From Planctomycetota bacterium (GTDB lineage: Bacteria > Planctomycetota > JAJSAM01 > JAJVHW01), in NCBI GenBank assembly GCA_021776825.1, contig JAJFFG010000050.1, forward strand, positions 305,493-369,492: DNA of 64,000 nt, given 5' to 3'. The translations under genes were made by a program, and so were the position numbers. The stretch's first letter is position 1, and each line of letters opens with the position of its first letter. Shown here piece by piece: positions 8,104 to 18,257 of this stretch. The notes under the pieces are model-generated. The model did no database searches. It saw only the letters and a list, made by a program, of their open reading frames with translations, and was not told the DNA's origin.

Positions 8104-10995
8104 TCAGGCCTCGGCGTACGCCTCGATCGGGGGACACGCGCACACGAGATTGCGGTCGCCCCAGACGTTGTCGACGCGGCCGACGGCTGGCCAGAACTTC
8201 TGTGCCGCGACCCACGGTGCGGGATACGCCGCCGTCTCGCGCGAGTAGGCGTGCGGCCACTCGTCGGCCATGACGGTTGCGGCCGTGTGCGGCGCGTTGC
8301 GCAGCGGGTTGTCGGCGCGATCGGCTGTCCCGTCCTCGATCGCCTGGATCTCACGACGGATCGCGATCATGGCGTCGCAGAACCGGTCCAGCTCCTCGCG
8401 GGTCTCGCTCTCGGTCGGCTCGATCATCAGCGTGCCCGCGACGGGCCACGACATCGTCGGTGCGTGGAAGCCGTAGTCCATCAGGCGCTTCGCGACGTCT
8501 TCCACGGAGATGTCGGCGGAGTCCTGGAAGCCGCGGAAGTCGAGGATGAACTCGTGGGCGCTGCGGCCGTTGCGACCGCGGAACAGCACGTCGTAGTGCT
8601 CCTCGAGTCGCTGCGCCATGTAGTTGGCGCTGAGGATCGCCACTCTCGACGCGTCGGTCAGGCCCTGTGCGCCCATGAGCAGGATGTAGACGTAGGGGAT
8701 CGGCAGGATGCTCGGGCTGCCCCACGGGGCGGCGGCGAGCGCACCGATGCCACGCTCGCCGCCGGTCGCGACGACCGGGTGCCCGGGCAGGTACGGCGCG
8801 AGGTGCTCGCCACAGCAGATCGGCCCCATGCCGGGTCCCCCACCGCCGTGCGGGATGCAGAACGTCTTGTGCAGGTTCAGGTGGCAGACGTCGGCGCCGA
8901 AGTCGCCCGGGCGGCAGAGACCCACCGAGGCGTTCATGTTCGCGCCGTCCATGTAGACCTGGCCACCGTGCTCGTGGATCACGTCGCAGATCTCGACGAT
9001 GGTCTCCTCGAACACACCGTGCGTGGACGGGTACGTGATCATCAGCGCGGCGAGGTTATCCGCGTGCTCCTCGGACTTCGCGCGGAGGTCGGCCACATCG
9101 ATGTCGCCGCGATCGTCGCAGCGGACCAGCACGACCCGCATGCCGGCCATGACCGCGCTCGCAGGGTTCGTTCCGTGCGCGGACGTCGGGATGATGCAGA
9201 CGTTGCGGTGCCCCTGTCCGCGGTCCTGGTGGTAGTGCCGGATCACGAGCAGCCCGGCGTACTCACCCTGCGAGCCGGCGTTCGGCTGGAGCGAGACGGC
9301 AGCGAAGCCGGTGATCTCCGCGAGCTGGTTCTCGAGCTCGCGGAACATCTCCAAGTAGCCGGCGGCCTGGTCCGGCGGGCAGAACGGGTGCAGCGCCCCG
9401 AACTCCGGCCAGGTGACCGGGAGCATCTCGCTCGTGCCGTTCAGCTTCATCGTGCAGGAGCCGAGGGAGATCATCGACTGGACGAGCGAGAGGTCGCGGG
9501 ACTGGAGGCGCGCGAGGTAGCGCAGCATCGACGTCTCGCTGTGGTGGTCGTGGAATACGGGGTGCGTCAGGTACTCGCTCGTCCGTGCGAACGGCGCGGA
9601 GAACCCACCCTGAGCGGCGGTCAGCAGTTCGTCCACCGTCGGTGTGGTCGCACCCTCCGGCGTGAAGATCGCGAGCAGGTCGTCGAGGTCCGCGCGACCG
9701 ACCGTCTCGTCCAGAGTGACGCCGACGCTGTGCAGGTCGATGCGACGTAGGTTGATGCCCTCCGTGCGCGCGGCCAGCAGGACCTCCTCGGCGTCGCGAT
9801 TGCCGAGCGAGACGTGCAGCGTGTCGAAGTACGGAGCGTCGGGCAACTGACAACCGAGTCGGCGCAGACCCTCGGCGAGCACGCGCGTCTTCAGGTGCAC
9901 GCGCTCGGCGATGCGCTTCAGGCGCTGCGGCCCGTGGTAGACGGCGTACATGCTGGCCATGACCGCGAGCAGGACCTGCGCGGTGCAGATGTTGCTCGTG
10001 GCCTTCTCGCGGCGGATGTGCTGCTCGCGCGTCTGGAGTGCGAGGCGCAACGCCGGGTTGCCGTGCACGTCCTTCGACAGACCGATGATGCGACCCGGCA
10101 TCGAGCGCTTGTGCTTGTCGGTGCAGGTCAGGAACGCGGCGTGCGGACCGCCGTAGCCCATCGGAACGCCAAAGCGCTGCGTGCTGCCGACGCAGATGTC
10201 GGCGCCGAACTCACCGGGCGGGCGCAGGAGCGTGAGCGAGAGGATGTCCGCCGCGACGACGAACAACGCACGCGTGGAGTGGACCTTCTCGGCCACATGC
10301 TCGAAGTCGAGCACGCTGCCGTGGGTCGTCGGGTACTGCACGAGGGCGCCGGCGAACTCCCGCGAGGCGAAGTCGAAGTCGAACGGATCGCCGACGACGA
10401 CCTCGACTCCCAGAGCGGCAGCGCGCGTGCGTACGACCGCGATGGTCTGCGGATGGCAGTGGCGTGCGACAAAGAAGGCGCGTCGCTTGTTACGGAACGC
10501 CGACAGGCAGATGGCCATCGCCTCGGCGGCGGCGGTCGCTTCGTCGAGCAGCGACGAGTTCGCGACGGGCAGGCCCGTGAGGTCGACGACCATCGTCTGG
10601 AAGTTGAAGAGCGCCTCGAGGCGGCCCTGCGAGATCTCGGCCTGATACGGCGTGTACTGCGTGTACCAGCCTGGGTTCTCCAGCACGTTGCGCTGGATCA
10701 CGGGCGGCACGATCGTGCCGTGGTAGCCCATGCCGATGTACGAGCGCATGATCGTGTTGCGCTGGGCCATCTCCCGCAGCTCGTTGATCAGCTCGTGCTC
10801 ACCACGCGCGGGGCCGAGATCGAGCGGTTTCTCCACGCGAATGCCCGCCGGGACCGTGGCATCGATCAGCTCGTCGAGGGACGTGTACCCGAGCGTCGCG
10901 AGCATCTTCGGGATGTCGTCGGGCCCTGGTCCGATGTGACGCGAGATGAACGTGTCGAGCGGCGCCTTCAGGTCGTCGTGGGCGAGATCGGCCAT
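8104..10995 (-). CDS. gcvP: Glycine dehydrogenase (decarboxylating), P-protein
   Basis: This 963-aa single-chain P-protein decarboxylates glycine and loads the aminomethyl group on lipoyl-GcvH. The PLP-binding lysine lies in [19 protein letters not shown]. Other signatures: [17 protein letters not shown] at the N-terminus, [49 protein letters not shown] and [12 protein letters not shown]. The start at ATG 10995 is preceded by GGAGG; an upstream GTG would add 11 non-homologous residues. The gene faces away from gcvTH and is separated from them by three unrelated genes. No riboswitch was recognised upstream. Confidence 0.97.
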   Translation of the reverse strand: MADLAHDDLKAPLDTFISRHIGPGPDDIPKMLATLGYTSLDELIDATVPAGIRVEKPLDLGPARGEHELINELREMAQRNTIMRSYIGMGYHGTIVPPVIQRNVLENPGWYTQYTPYQAEISQGRLEALFNFQTMVVDLTGLPVANSSLLDEATAAAEAMAICLSAFRNKRRAFFVARHCHPQTIAVVRTRAAALGVEVVVGDPFDFDFASREFAGALVQYPTTHGSVLDFEHVAEKVHSTRALFVVAADILSLTLLRPPGEFGADICVGSTQRFGVPMGYGGPHAAFLTCTDKHKRSMPGRIIGLSKDVHGNPALRLALQTREQHIRREKATSNICTAQVLLAVMASMYAVYHGPQRLKRIAERVHLKTRVLAEGLRRLGCQLPDAPYFDTLHVSLGNRDAEEVLLAARTEGINLRRIDLHSVGVTLDETVGRADLDDLLAIFTPEGATTPTVDELLTAAQGGFSAPFARTSEYLTHPVFHDHHSETSMLRYLARLQSRDLSLVQSMISLGSCTMKLNGTSEMLPVTWPEFGALHPFCPPDQAAGYLEMFRELENQLAEITGFAAVSLQPNAGSQGEYAGLLVIRHYHQDRGQGHRNVCIIPTSAHGTNPASAVMAGMRVVLVRCDDRGDIDVADLRAKSEEHADNLAALMITYPSTHGVFEETIVEICDVIHEHGGQVYMDGANMNASVGLCRPGDFGADVCHLNLHKTFCIPHGGGGPGMGPICCGEHLAPYLPGHPVVATGGERGIGALAAAPWGSPSILPIPYVYILLMGAQGLTDASRVAILSANYMAQRLEEHYDVLFRGRNGRSAHEFILDFRGFQDSADISVEDVAKRLMDYGFHAPTMSWPVAGTLMIEPTESETREELDRFCDAMIAIRREIQAIEDGTADRADNPLRNAPHTAATVMADEWPHAYSRETAAYPAPWVAAQKFWPAVGRVDNVWGDRNLVCACPPIEAYAEA

Positions 10996-11171
10996 GGGAG
11001 CAGGTCCTCCGAAAGCGGCCCGTCGCACCGTCCGGAACGCTCTCCGAAGCGGCGGGCTGCGTGATTCCGCGGAAGATACTCCACGGGGCCGCAGCGCACA
11101 CGATGTCCCGCACGTGAGCGTGCGGGTAACCTCTGCGGCTGCTTCGCGCTTCCCTCTCCCCGAGGAGCCAG

Positions 11172-12077
11172 ATGTTCCCAGTCCTCTTCCGTATCCCGCT
11201 GCCGTGGGGCGACGCCGACACGTACTTCCCCGTGCGGATGTTTGGCGTGCTGGTGATCCTGGGCTTCCTGGCCGGCTGGTGGGTGGTCTCGCGCCGCCTC
11301 GCCAAGCGCAACCTGATGCAGCGCCAGGAGTCGTTCGACTTCTGCTTCTACCTGCTCGCCGTCGGCATCGCCGGGGCGCGAATCATGCACGTGGTTCAGG
11401 AGTTCGAGCAGTTCCGCGGGAAGTTCTTCCGCGTGTTCGCGATCTGGGAAGGCGGGCTCGTCTGGTACGGCGGCTTCGCGGCTGCCGCGCTGTTCGCGTT
11501 CTGGTGGCTCGGCAAGCGCAAAATGCCCGTGCTCGAGATCACCGACGCGTGCGTTCTCGGACTCGCCTTGGCGCTCTGCGTCGGACGCTGGGGCTGCTTC
11601 TGCGCCGGCGACGACTTCGGCCTGAAGTTCCTCGCGGAGGACGGCAGCGCGATCGTGGCCGGCGAGCATGCGCCCTGGTACGCCGTCCAGTTCCCCGGCG
11701 TGGACGCCGGTTGGCGCTATCAGTTCTCCGAGACGCCCTTGGCCCCCGAGAGCTTCCGAGCCCCGTTCTGGCTGCATCCTGTCCAGATCTACATGTCGAT
11801 CGCGAACCTGTTCGTGTTCCTGGCACTCGTCGTTGTGTCGCGCCTGAAGCTCGCCGCCAGCAAGCCCGGCATCATCACGGCGGCCTACCTGATGATCTAT
11901 CCCGTCGGGCGCGCCGTGACGGAGCTCTGGCGCGGTGACATCGACCGTGGCGTCGACGTGATGGGGACGGGTCTCTCGTTCAGCCAGGCGTTCGGCATCC
12001 CGGTGATCCTGTTCGGCGCGATGCTCTTGCGCTACATCGTCCGGCCGCCGCCGCCCCCCGAGCAGAAACCAGCCTAG
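11172..12077 (+). CDS. lgt: Phosphatidylglycerol-prolipoprotein diacylglyceryl transferase
   Basis: This 301-aa polytopic membrane protein attaches diacylglycerol to the lipobox cysteine of prolipoproteins. Family landmarks are visible: [15 protein letters not shown] at the start, [21 protein letters not shown] (the H/E-GGL-YGG loop), [14 protein letters not shown] (the conserved GR-GNF-like region) and LHPVQIYMS near the C-terminal helices. GAGGAG lies just before the ATG. The many lipoprotein genes in this window would depend on it. The C-terminus is proline-rich. It is divergent from gcvP. Confidence 0.93.
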   Translation: MFPVLFRIPLPWGDADTYFPVRMFGVLVILGFLAGWWVVSRRLAKRNLMQRQESFDFCFYLLAVGIAGARIMHVVQEFEQFRGKFFRVFAIWEGGLVWYGGFAAAALFAFWWLGKRKMPVLEITDACVLGLALALCVGRWGCFCAGDDFGLKFLAEDGSAIVAGEHAPWYAVQFPGVDAGWRYQFSETPLAPESFRAPFWLHPVQIYMSIANLFVFLALVVVSRLKLAASKPGIITAAYLMIYPVGRAVTELWRGDIDRGVDVMGTGLSFSQAFGIPVILFGAMLLRYIVRPPPPPEQKPA

Positions 12078-12111
12078 GCAGAAACCAGCCTGAAGCTGGC
12101 GTGAAGCCAGC
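12062..12111. repeat. 14-bp direct repeat and short hairpin at the lgt 3' end
   Basis: GCAGAAACCAGCCT occurs at 12062-12075, overlapping the lgt end, and again at 12078-12091. A GCTGGC/GCCAGC stem with a five-base loop follows at 12095-12111. Confidence 0.75.
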
Positions 12112-12125
12112 AGCCAGAATGAAGA

Positions 12126-12156
12126 ACGGCCCCGCGTGCGATGCACGCAGGGCCGT
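12126..12156. terminator. Bidirectional terminator between lgt and the DUF5658 gene
   Basis: ACGGCCC-C-GCGTGC pairs with GCACGC-A-GGGCCGT around a GAT loop: 13 pairs with one C/A mismatch. It lies between two convergent genes and can serve both strands. Confidence 0.7.
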
Positions 12157-12326
12157 CTCCGTTCGAGAGAGAGTTCACCCGGGTCGTTCACGACGATCGC
12201 GCGCTCCGTGACGACGAACTCAGTCGACGTCAACTCAGGAGCGTCTCGGAGCAGGTGCGACACAGAGATCGGCGGTCTGAACCGCTCAGGCGCGTGAGTC
12301 GTCGTGAACGACTCGGGTGGAGTGGG

Positions 12327-12791
12327 CTACCTGACCATGGCCGCGAGCCAGAGGTGGTAGCCGAAGAGCGCGATGTAGATGCCGAGCAGGCCTCCGATGA
12401 CCGGCTTCACGTAGCGGAAGTTCTTGTGCATGCACAGGATCAGCAGCCCGAGGTTGGTCACGAGGCACTTGAGAACCAGGAACGGGCGCGGGCCCCAGTC
12501 GATGACGGCGGCCATGATCGGGTTCGCCTCGGTGCCGCCCTTCTGCAGGTACAGCAGCGTGAAGACCGCATCGAGGGCGCACAGCGCACCGATGGTGACC
12601 ATCGCGGCTGCGACCCAGACCTCGTAGCGGTCGACGTACTGGTTGGCGTTGCCGTGACGGCGATCGCCTTGGCGACGGCCGCCTAGGAGCGAGAAGCGCG
12701 AGAGCATCGGGGTGGGAGCGACGCGACGTTCGTCGCTGCGGCGTTCGACGCCGAGGTCCTGGATCTCTGGAGCTTCGAGAGAGGCGGTCAT
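12327..12791 (-). CDS. DUF5658 family membrane protein
   Basis: The product is 154 aa, starting at the ATG at 12791 (AAGGACC upstream). It carries a charged cytosolic N-terminus with GGRRQGDRRHGNANQYVDRY, then four hydrophobic segments. The pattern LDAVFTLLYLQKGGTEANPIMA, followed by KCLVTNLGLLILCMHKNFR, is the DUF5658 signature. The family is common in Planctomycetota and Deltaproteobacteria and its function is unknown. No gene lies within 500 bases upstream. Confidence 0.8.
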   Translation of the reverse strand: MTASLEAPEIQDLGVERRSDERRVAPTPMLSRFSLLGGRRQGDRRHGNANQYVDRYEVWVAAAMVTIGALCALDAVFTLLYLQKGGTEANPIMAAVIDWGPRPFLVLKCLVTNLGLLILCMHKNFRYVKPVIGGLLGIYIALFGYHLWLAAMVR

Positions 12792-12812
12792 CGTTGGTCC
12801 TTCTGCAATCAT

Positions 12813-13320
12813 GGCCGGGACGTTCCTCGTTTGCGACCCCCAAGGGCGTCACGCCGAAAAGGACGCAAAGTTCCTGCCAAAGCCCCGCATGGTGTGATCT
12901 GGGCTCCAATCCGAGCCTGGAGCCCGGTGCGGAGACAGTCCGGAGACGGTGCGTGTTCAACCACGTGAACATCGCGTCGGCTGGAGCCAACAGGGTTTCT
13001 CGAGCTAGCAGCCTGTCGAAGTTGCGGCGTCGCCGGGTGCGAGACCGCCAGCGCGACAGGCTGCTAGTTAGACCGCCCGCCGGGTGCCAGAGCGTCGCCA
13101 GCGTGGACCATGCTCTGCACGGCGCACAATCTGCTGCAATCGGCGGCCGCGCGGGCGTGAGCAGCCGTTTCGCGCCCGAGTCGACCCGCCGTGCCTCCAG
13201 AGGCCGGAACGTGCTGCTGCGATCCACCGCCGCTCGCCACCCGGTCGGCCCATAGCTAGCAGGCGGTCGCGCCAACCGGCGTGGCCCGTCGAGGCCGAAA
13301 CTCCGGCAGCGGGCTAGCCG
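12813..13320. other. Gene-free interval with an inverted repeat and a possible c-di-GMP-I-like core
   Basis: No credible gene is seen in these ~510 bases. On the plus strand, CACGCCGAAAAGGACGCAAAG (12850-12870) resembles the conserved hairpin of c-di-GMP-I riboswitches, but it points away from the only nearby gene. A long inverted repeat lies at 13005-13067. Confidence 0.5.
13005..13067. repeat. 14-bp perfect inverted repeat, 35-base spacer
   Basis: CTAGCAGCCTGTCG at 13005-13018 is repeated in inverse orientation at 13054-13067. It may be the end of a lost insertion element, a small non-autonomous element, or a terminator for the HEAT gene that ends at 13321. Confidence 0.7.
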
Positions 13321-14991
13321 CTACTCGGCGCTGAATTGGGCCTTCTCGATCACGTCGCGCAGGATCACCCGGCCTCCGGCGTCCTGATCCCGCGCCCACG
13401 CCCGACGCAGGGCGACGTGACTCTCTGGCCGGGCGATGATCGGCAGCGCATCGAGCGCCGCATCGCGGACCTCTCGGTCTTCGTGCAGGAGGTAGCCCTC
13501 GACGATCGGCGCTCCCTCGCGTCCACAGGCGGCAGGAACGACGCCGATCAACCCGATGAGCCCGGCGAGTTTCGGTTCTCCGAAGTCACCGGTCAGCGCG
13601 CGGCGCAGGGCACCGCAGAGGCTGGCTCGGAACGTGTCGTTCATCTCGCGTAGCGCCGGCGCGGCGTTGAACGTCACACCGCCCAGGCCGTACGGCGTCG
13701 TATCGCGGGCGAACGTGCGGGCGACGGGCTCGGCGCCCTCGGGAGCTCCGGAGAGGATCAGCGCGCGCACCAGGAACGAGACCATCTCCTCGTCGGCCGG
13801 ACGCTCGGCGGCGAGGGCGCGAATCAGTGCCGGCGCGGTGTCGGGCCGGCGAAGGCGTCCGAGTACGAGCGCCCCGACCATCCGGTCCTTGCGGCCCGAG
13901 TCGCCGGCGGCGCCGAGCAGTCTCACCACCCCGGCCATCGCACCGAGTGCGTCCTTCTCGACGAGGATCTGCAGCGCGACCAGGCGCGTGTCGCGAGGAG
14001 AGTCCGACGCGGCGGCATCGCGAAGCGCCGGCTCGACGTCCACCAGCGGGTACGCACGCAGGAGCTCGACGGCGCCGGCTCGGACGGTGTCGTCCTCGAA
14101 GCGATCTCGCACGCGCTGGACTAGGCGAGGCAGCGCCTCCGGGATCGCGGACTTCGCGAGGAGCCGCAACGCGGTCGCCGAGACGAACGCACCGGCGTCG
14201 CGGCGTGCGGCCTCCTCGAGGAGCCAACTCACCGGGGTGCGGTCATCCATGCGAAGGAGGCCCTCGGCGGCGCCGAGGCGCGGCAGCGGGTCCGTCTCCG
14301 CCTCGAACCGCACGTTCAGGAACGTCCGCGACTCTTCGCCCCCGATCTGGCCGAGTGCAGCAAGGGCATGCCCGCGACTCCGGATGTCCATCTTCAGGGC
14401 CGCGTTCATGGCAGCCGTGCGTGCCGCCGGGGTGGCGATCTTGGCGAGCGCGACGGTGGCGGCCTGCGCGACGGTGTCCTCTCGCTCGACGGCGGCGACA
14501 CCAAGGTCGTCGCTGGCTGCATCCGCTGCCGAGCCGAGCTCGCCCAGGAGTTCGGCCGCGCGAGCCGCCGCATGGAAGTCGCGGCTCGAGAGCGCGGCTC
14601 GTGCGAGGGGGAGACAATCGGGACGGGCGTCGTCGCGCAGGAAGATCAGTGCGTGCTGGAGCAGTGCTGTGTTCGAGCGCAGGCTTCGCTCCGCTGCCGC
14701 GATGACGGCGGAGCGCCCGTCGTCACCGTCGCGAAGGAACTGCACGCGCGCCCAGTGCGCGTCCTCGATGTCCCCCGAGAGCAGGAGCCGCATCCAGTAC
14801 GCGCGACGCTGGTCGAGGTCGGGACGCGGGTAGACCTCCGGGAACGGCTCGTCGGTGGCCGTCTCCTTCAGGATCGGCTGCGGGGGTGCAGTGGAGACGT
14901 TCAGCCCTTTCAGGCCTTGGCCGACGATCCAGACGAGCACGACGAGGAGCCCGGCGACCGCGGCAACGACGAGGAGCTGCTTGGGCTTCAC
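13321..14991 (-). CDS. Membrane-anchored HEAT-repeat protein
   Basis: The product is 556 aa. Residues 7-29 form a single N-terminal transmembrane helix (LLVVAAVAGLLVVLVWIVG). The rest is helical HEAT/Armadillo-type repeats, for example LARAALSSRDFHAAARAAELLGELG and VRDAALDALPIIARPESH. Such proteins act as binding scaffolds; the partner is unknown. Its ATG overlaps the stop of the upstream TolC-like gene (ATGA), implying translational coupling and a shared role at the envelope. Confidence 0.75.
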   Translation of the reverse strand: MKPKQLLVVAAVAGLLVVLVWIVGQGLKGLNVSTAPPQPILKETATDEPFPEVYPRPDLDQRRAYWMRLLLSGDIEDAHWARVQFLRDGDDGRSAVIAAAERSLRSNTALLQHALIFLRDDARPDCLPLARAALSSRDFHAAARAAELLGELGSAADAASDDLGVAAVEREDTVAQAATVALAKIATPAARTAAMNAALKMDIRSRGHALAALGQIGGEESRTFLNVRFEAETDPLPRLGAAEGLLRMDDRTPVSWLLEEAARRDAGAFVSATALRLLAKSAIPEALPRLVQRVRDRFEDDTVRAGAVELLRAYPLVDVEPALRDAAASDSPRDTRLVALQILVEKDALGAMAGVVRLLGAAGDSGRKDRMVGALVLGRLRRPDTAPALIRALAAERPADEEMVSFLVRALILSGAPEGAEPVARTFARDTTPYGLGGVTFNAAPALREMNDTFRASLCGALRRALTGDFGEPKLAGLIGLIGVVPAACGREGAPIVEGYLLHEDREVRDAALDALPIIARPESHVALRRAWARDQDAGGRVILRDVIEKAQFSAE

Positions 14992-16568
14992 TCGCCGAGC
15001 GCCAATCCCTCGAGCTCTCGCGACGCGAGCAGCGTCCCCGACGCGAGCTCAAGGTCGACGCGCGCCTTCTCGTAGTCGACGCTCGCGGCGATCTCCTGCG
15101 CCTCGAACTCGGAGAGGTCCTCTTCCACCTGCAGCACCTCGAACGGAGTCGAGCGGCCATTCTCGAGACGCGACTTCTCGGCAGAGAGCTGCTCCTCGGC
15201 CGCGACGCGCGCCCGCCGGGCAGCGGCGATCCGCTCGGCCGCCGACCGGACGTTGCGAGCGGCTTCTCGCACTTCGCGCATCGCGGTGTTGCGAATGGCT
15301 GCCCGCTCGCGCTGCGCGCGCTGTGTCGTCCGTTCGGCGCGCGAGAGTCGCGCCTCTTGGGCGCGATTTCCGATCGGGATGGCGAGCTCGAGGCCGGCCT
15401 CCCAGACGTACGTGTCCCGGTCGCCCACGCGCGTCGACGATCCGGAGAAACCAGAGCCAAGGCCGATCAACCCACCGTCCGCGAACGCGTTCAGCTCGTA
15501 GAGCGCAGCGTTGCGCGTTCGAAGCTCGGCGAGCCGGGCGGCGGCGAGCCGTGCATCGACGGCCCTGACGTCTCCCCGCTGACCGAAGATCTGCTCGAAG
15601 TCGGACCGGGTGGGCTTGGCCGGAAGATCGCCTGGTGTCGCGGCCGCTGCATCGGTCGGCGCCAGCTCGAGGTCCAGGTCGGGACTCTCGGCATCGAATG
15701 GCATGATCAGTTCGCGCAGCCGATCGGCCAGGTTCTGCACGAGTGTCTCGCTCGCGATCACGTCGACGTCGCGCCGGGCGACGCCGGCTTCGGCCTCCGA
15801 GACCTCGACGGGCAGCCCGCGCCGCGCCTCGAGCCGCGCACGGGCGACGTCGAGCAACTCTTGCGCGACCTCGCGCGACTTGCGACGCACGTCGAGGTCG
15901 GCTGCGGCACCGACGAGGTCCCAGTAGAGGGACTCCGCGGCGGCGACGGTCTCTTCGGCCGAGCGTGCGAGACGCAGTTCGGAGTCCTCGGTCAGCCGCT
16001 CGGCCTGCCGCGTGGTCGAGAGACGCACGTCGCGACCGGAGTGGCGCAGCAGCGGATGGGTGTAGCCGAGCGAGAGGAGTCCGTCGTAGCGCGGCGACAG
16101 GGCCGAGATGCTCGATGCGCCGCTGCGATCGGTGCTCTCCACCGTGTAGCCGAGCTGCCAGGCGCCGCCCCATTCCTCGACGCTGCTGAGCGTCGCCGAG
16201 CCGCCGAGGGTGTCCTCCTGCAGGAGGCCCGACCCGCCTCCCCCACCGGGGCCGAATGCGCTCGGATTGAAGAACACTTCCGACTGGCGTGTGCCGCCGG
16301 AGGCCGAGGCCGCGAGCAGGGGATCGAACTCGGCCCGGGCCTCGTCCTCGAACGTTCGCGCGATCGACGGATCGAGGAGGAGCACCTTGAACGCCGGACT
16401 GTTCCGGAGCGCCAGTCGGCCGACGTCGGCAATGGACAGGCGAAGAACGCGCGCGGTCTCGACTGACTCGCCACCGCTCGGCTGAGCGGCATCTGGCGGC
16501 GCATCCTGAGCTCGCGCCCCGGTGGCGGCCAGGAGCAAGACGACCAGCAGGAAGGCGTTGCGCGACAT
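14988..16568 (-). CDS. TolC family outer-membrane efflux protein
   Basis: The product is 526 aa from the ATG at 16568, which begins a signal peptide (SRNAFLLVVLLLAATGARAQ). The sequence carries the TolC pattern of two helical hairpin repeats with adjacent strands: LSIADVGRLALRNSP, LGYTHPLLRHSG, a first coiled-coil region (~165-260), then LELAIPIGNRAQEARLSRAE and a second coil (~400-500). It probably forms a trimeric outer-membrane channel for export. No RND pump or adaptor gene is adjacent; the only coupled partner is the HEAT protein downstream. Confidence 0.85.
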   Translation of the reverse strand: MSRNAFLLVVLLLAATGARAQDAPPDAAQPSGGESVETARVLRLSIADVGRLALRNSPAFKVLLLDPSIARTFEDEARAEFDPLLAASASGGTRQSEVFFNPSAFGPGGGGGSGLLQEDTLGGSATLSSVEEWGGAWQLGYTVESTDRSGASSISALSPRYDGLLSLGYTHPLLRHSGRDVRLSTTRQAERLTEDSELRLARSAEETVAAAESLYWDLVGAAADLDVRRKSREVAQELLDVARARLEARRGLPVEVSEAEAGVARRDVDVIASETLVQNLADRLRELIMPFDAESPDLDLELAPTDAAAATPGDLPAKPTRSDFEQIFGQRGDVRAVDARLAAARLAELRTRNAALYELNAFADGGLIGLGSGFSGSSTRVGDRDTYVWEAGLELAIPIGNRAQEARLSRAERTTQRAQRERAAIRNTAMREVREAARNVRSAAERIAAARRARVAAEEQLSAEKSRLENGRSTPFEVLQVEEDLSEFEAQEIAASVDYEKARVDLELASGTLLASRELEGLALGE

Positions 16569-16677
16569 GAGACGTACTCCACCAGACGAGTGACTCAACG
16601 CCGGGCGGAAGCCCGAACGGCGGGCGAGTCTAGCCCGCCACCGACATCGCGCCGCCCTCGCGAACGAGGGGGCCGAT

Positions 16678-18042
16678 CTATCGGCTGGACCGTGGGTCGT
16701 CGCTCCGCATGCGCCCCAGTCCCCGCTCCTGCTCGACGAATGCATCGGAGAGCAGGAACGCGATGAGTCTGCGCCGCTCGGCGTCGGTCGCGGCGTCGCG
16801 CAGGCCTTCGAGCGCCAGCAGCGCTGGTTCGTCACGAACACGGGCGAGAGCGAAGGTCGCGTCCTTCTCGAGCGCCCCACCGCCACGCGCCATGAGCGAC
16901 AGCGTGGGAACGGCTGAGGGAGCGGCCAGGTAGCCGAGGGCGCGTACGGCCGACCGGCGGAGCGGCAGCGGATCGTCGCCGGTCAGCATCCCCAGGATGG
17001 GCTCGGTGAGAGACCGAGCGCCGACCTCGGCCGCAGCGGCAATGCCCGCCTCGCGCACTCGGGCGTCGGGGTCCGCGAGCGCGCGTCGCAATAGCGGCGT
17101 CGAGCGTCGTCCGAGATCCACGGCGGCGTCCAGCACGAGGTCGCGACGCTTCGCAGCGTCCTCCGTGGCATCGAACTCTTCCACCGCGGCAGCCAGCGCG
17201 GCAGTGTCGGCGCGGGCGGGGTCCCTCGACGGCCCTCGGGCGGTCGTGGGACGTGCGCCGGTGTCCCGTTCGGCGACCGCTAGGGCGCGCTGGAGCGCAT
17301 TCCGCGTGCCCGGATTGCGCGCCGAGAGGATGGCGGACCGGAGCGGCGCGATATCCGCACCGCCGAGATCGTCGGGACGTGCGGCGGCCAGCGACGCGTA
17401 CTCGAGTGCAGCGTTCGCACGCGTCCACCGGCGCGGGTCGCGCAGCGCGTCGCGCAGATAGTCGAGGAGTCGCTCGACTCGTTCGGCCTCGTCCGGGAGC
17501 CCTTCCACGTCGAGGTACAGTTCGAACGCCTCGAGGCGCTCCGCCCCACCTTTGCCACTGACCGGCACGACCTGCACGGTCTCGTGGTTCGGGGAGCGCG
17601 GGCGGCGCCGCAGGATCAGCAGGGCCTGTCCGCCGGGCCCGGGCAGGATTCCGGGTTCGCCGCAGATCACCGTCAGCGTGCTCTCGTCGGTCGGTGCGGC
17701 GCCGTGAAGCGTGCGGAGCGGCTCCACGCGAGCGATCTCGATCCCCGCCTGAGCTGGGGTCAGCCTCTCGGTGCGCGCCAAGATCACGAGTTCCGCATCG
17801 GGGAGCACGGTTCGACCGAGGTGCGTCACCGGAATATCGCGTGAGACGGGGACATCGCGTGCGGCTGGGACGGGCGCCGGGCGGCCGGCCTCGAACACCG
17901 CCGGATCGAGGTTGGCGACCTTGGAGGTCCCAGGGTCTGGGGCGATCGAATCCTCGGACGCGCACGCTCCGAGCAGGAGCAGGGCGAACACGGAGGAAAG
18001 GGCGAGGCTTCGCACGGCGGCACCGTGAAGGATCGGCGTCAC
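16678..18042 (-). CDS. HEAT-repeat lipoprotein
   Basis: The product is about 454 aa if the GTG at 18042 is used; a GTG at 18015 is an alternative, and neither has a clear ribosome binding site. The lipobox is LLLLGAC, so the mature protein is lipidated. Residues ~60-180 form a beta-rich domain containing LTVICGEPGILPGPGGQALLILRRRP. Residues ~200-450 are HEAT repeats (TPLLRRALADPDARVREAGIAAAAEVG; PLRRSAVRALGYLA). It is the neighbour of the TolC-HEAT pair and lies on the same strand, 109 bases upstream. Its role is unknown. Confidence 0.75.
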   Translation of the reverse strand: MTPILHGAAVRSLALSSVFALLLLGACASEDSIAPDPGTSKVANLDPAVFEAGRPAPVPAARDVPVSRDIPVTHLGRTVLPDAELVILARTERLTPAQAGIEIARVEPLRTLHGAAPTDESTLTVICGEPGILPGPGGQALLILRRRPRSPNHETVQVVPVSGKGGAERLEAFELYLDVEGLPDEAERVERLLDYLRDALRDPRRWTRANAALEYASLAAARPDDLGGADIAPLRSAILSARNPGTRNALQRALAVAERDTGARPTTARGPSRDPARADTAALAAAVEEFDATEDAAKRRDLVLDAAVDLGRRSTPLLRRALADPDARVREAGIAAAAEVGARSLTEPILGMLTGDDPLPLRRSAVRALGYLAAPSAVPTLSLMARGGGALEKDATFALARVRDEPALLALEGLRDAATDAERRRLIAFLLSDAFVEQERGLGRMRSDDPRSSR

Positions 18043-18175
18043 TCGGTCGTCACGCACGGCACCGGGTGATAACCGCTGTTTACGCCCCGTCAAGGGTCGT
18101 GCGAGAGCGCGCGTTTCCAGCGCTGCTCCGGCTACTGCGCACGCAGCCGCTCGATCGGGCGGCCCGAAACGACGA

Positions 18176-18210
18176 AAGAGGGGCGTCTCCGTGCGGGAGA
18201 CGCCCCTCTT
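18176..18210 (-). terminator. Strong hairpin terminator after the 73-aa gene
   Basis: A perfect 15-bp stem (18176-18190 with 18196-18210) closes a GTGCG loop. On the minus strand the stem runs into TTTCG, so it fits termination of the small gene ending at 18258. Confidence 0.85.
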
Positions 18211-18257
18211 GACCACCGGCCGGGCGGACCGGAGGCTGGGATGGCTGAGTGAGTGGC

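Noticed and set aside
14988..16886. A longer TolC-like protein starting at 16886
   Set aside because: The extra ~106 residues overlap the neighbouring HEAT lipoprotein gene and are arginine/serine-rich shadow sequence; a signal peptide begins at 16568.
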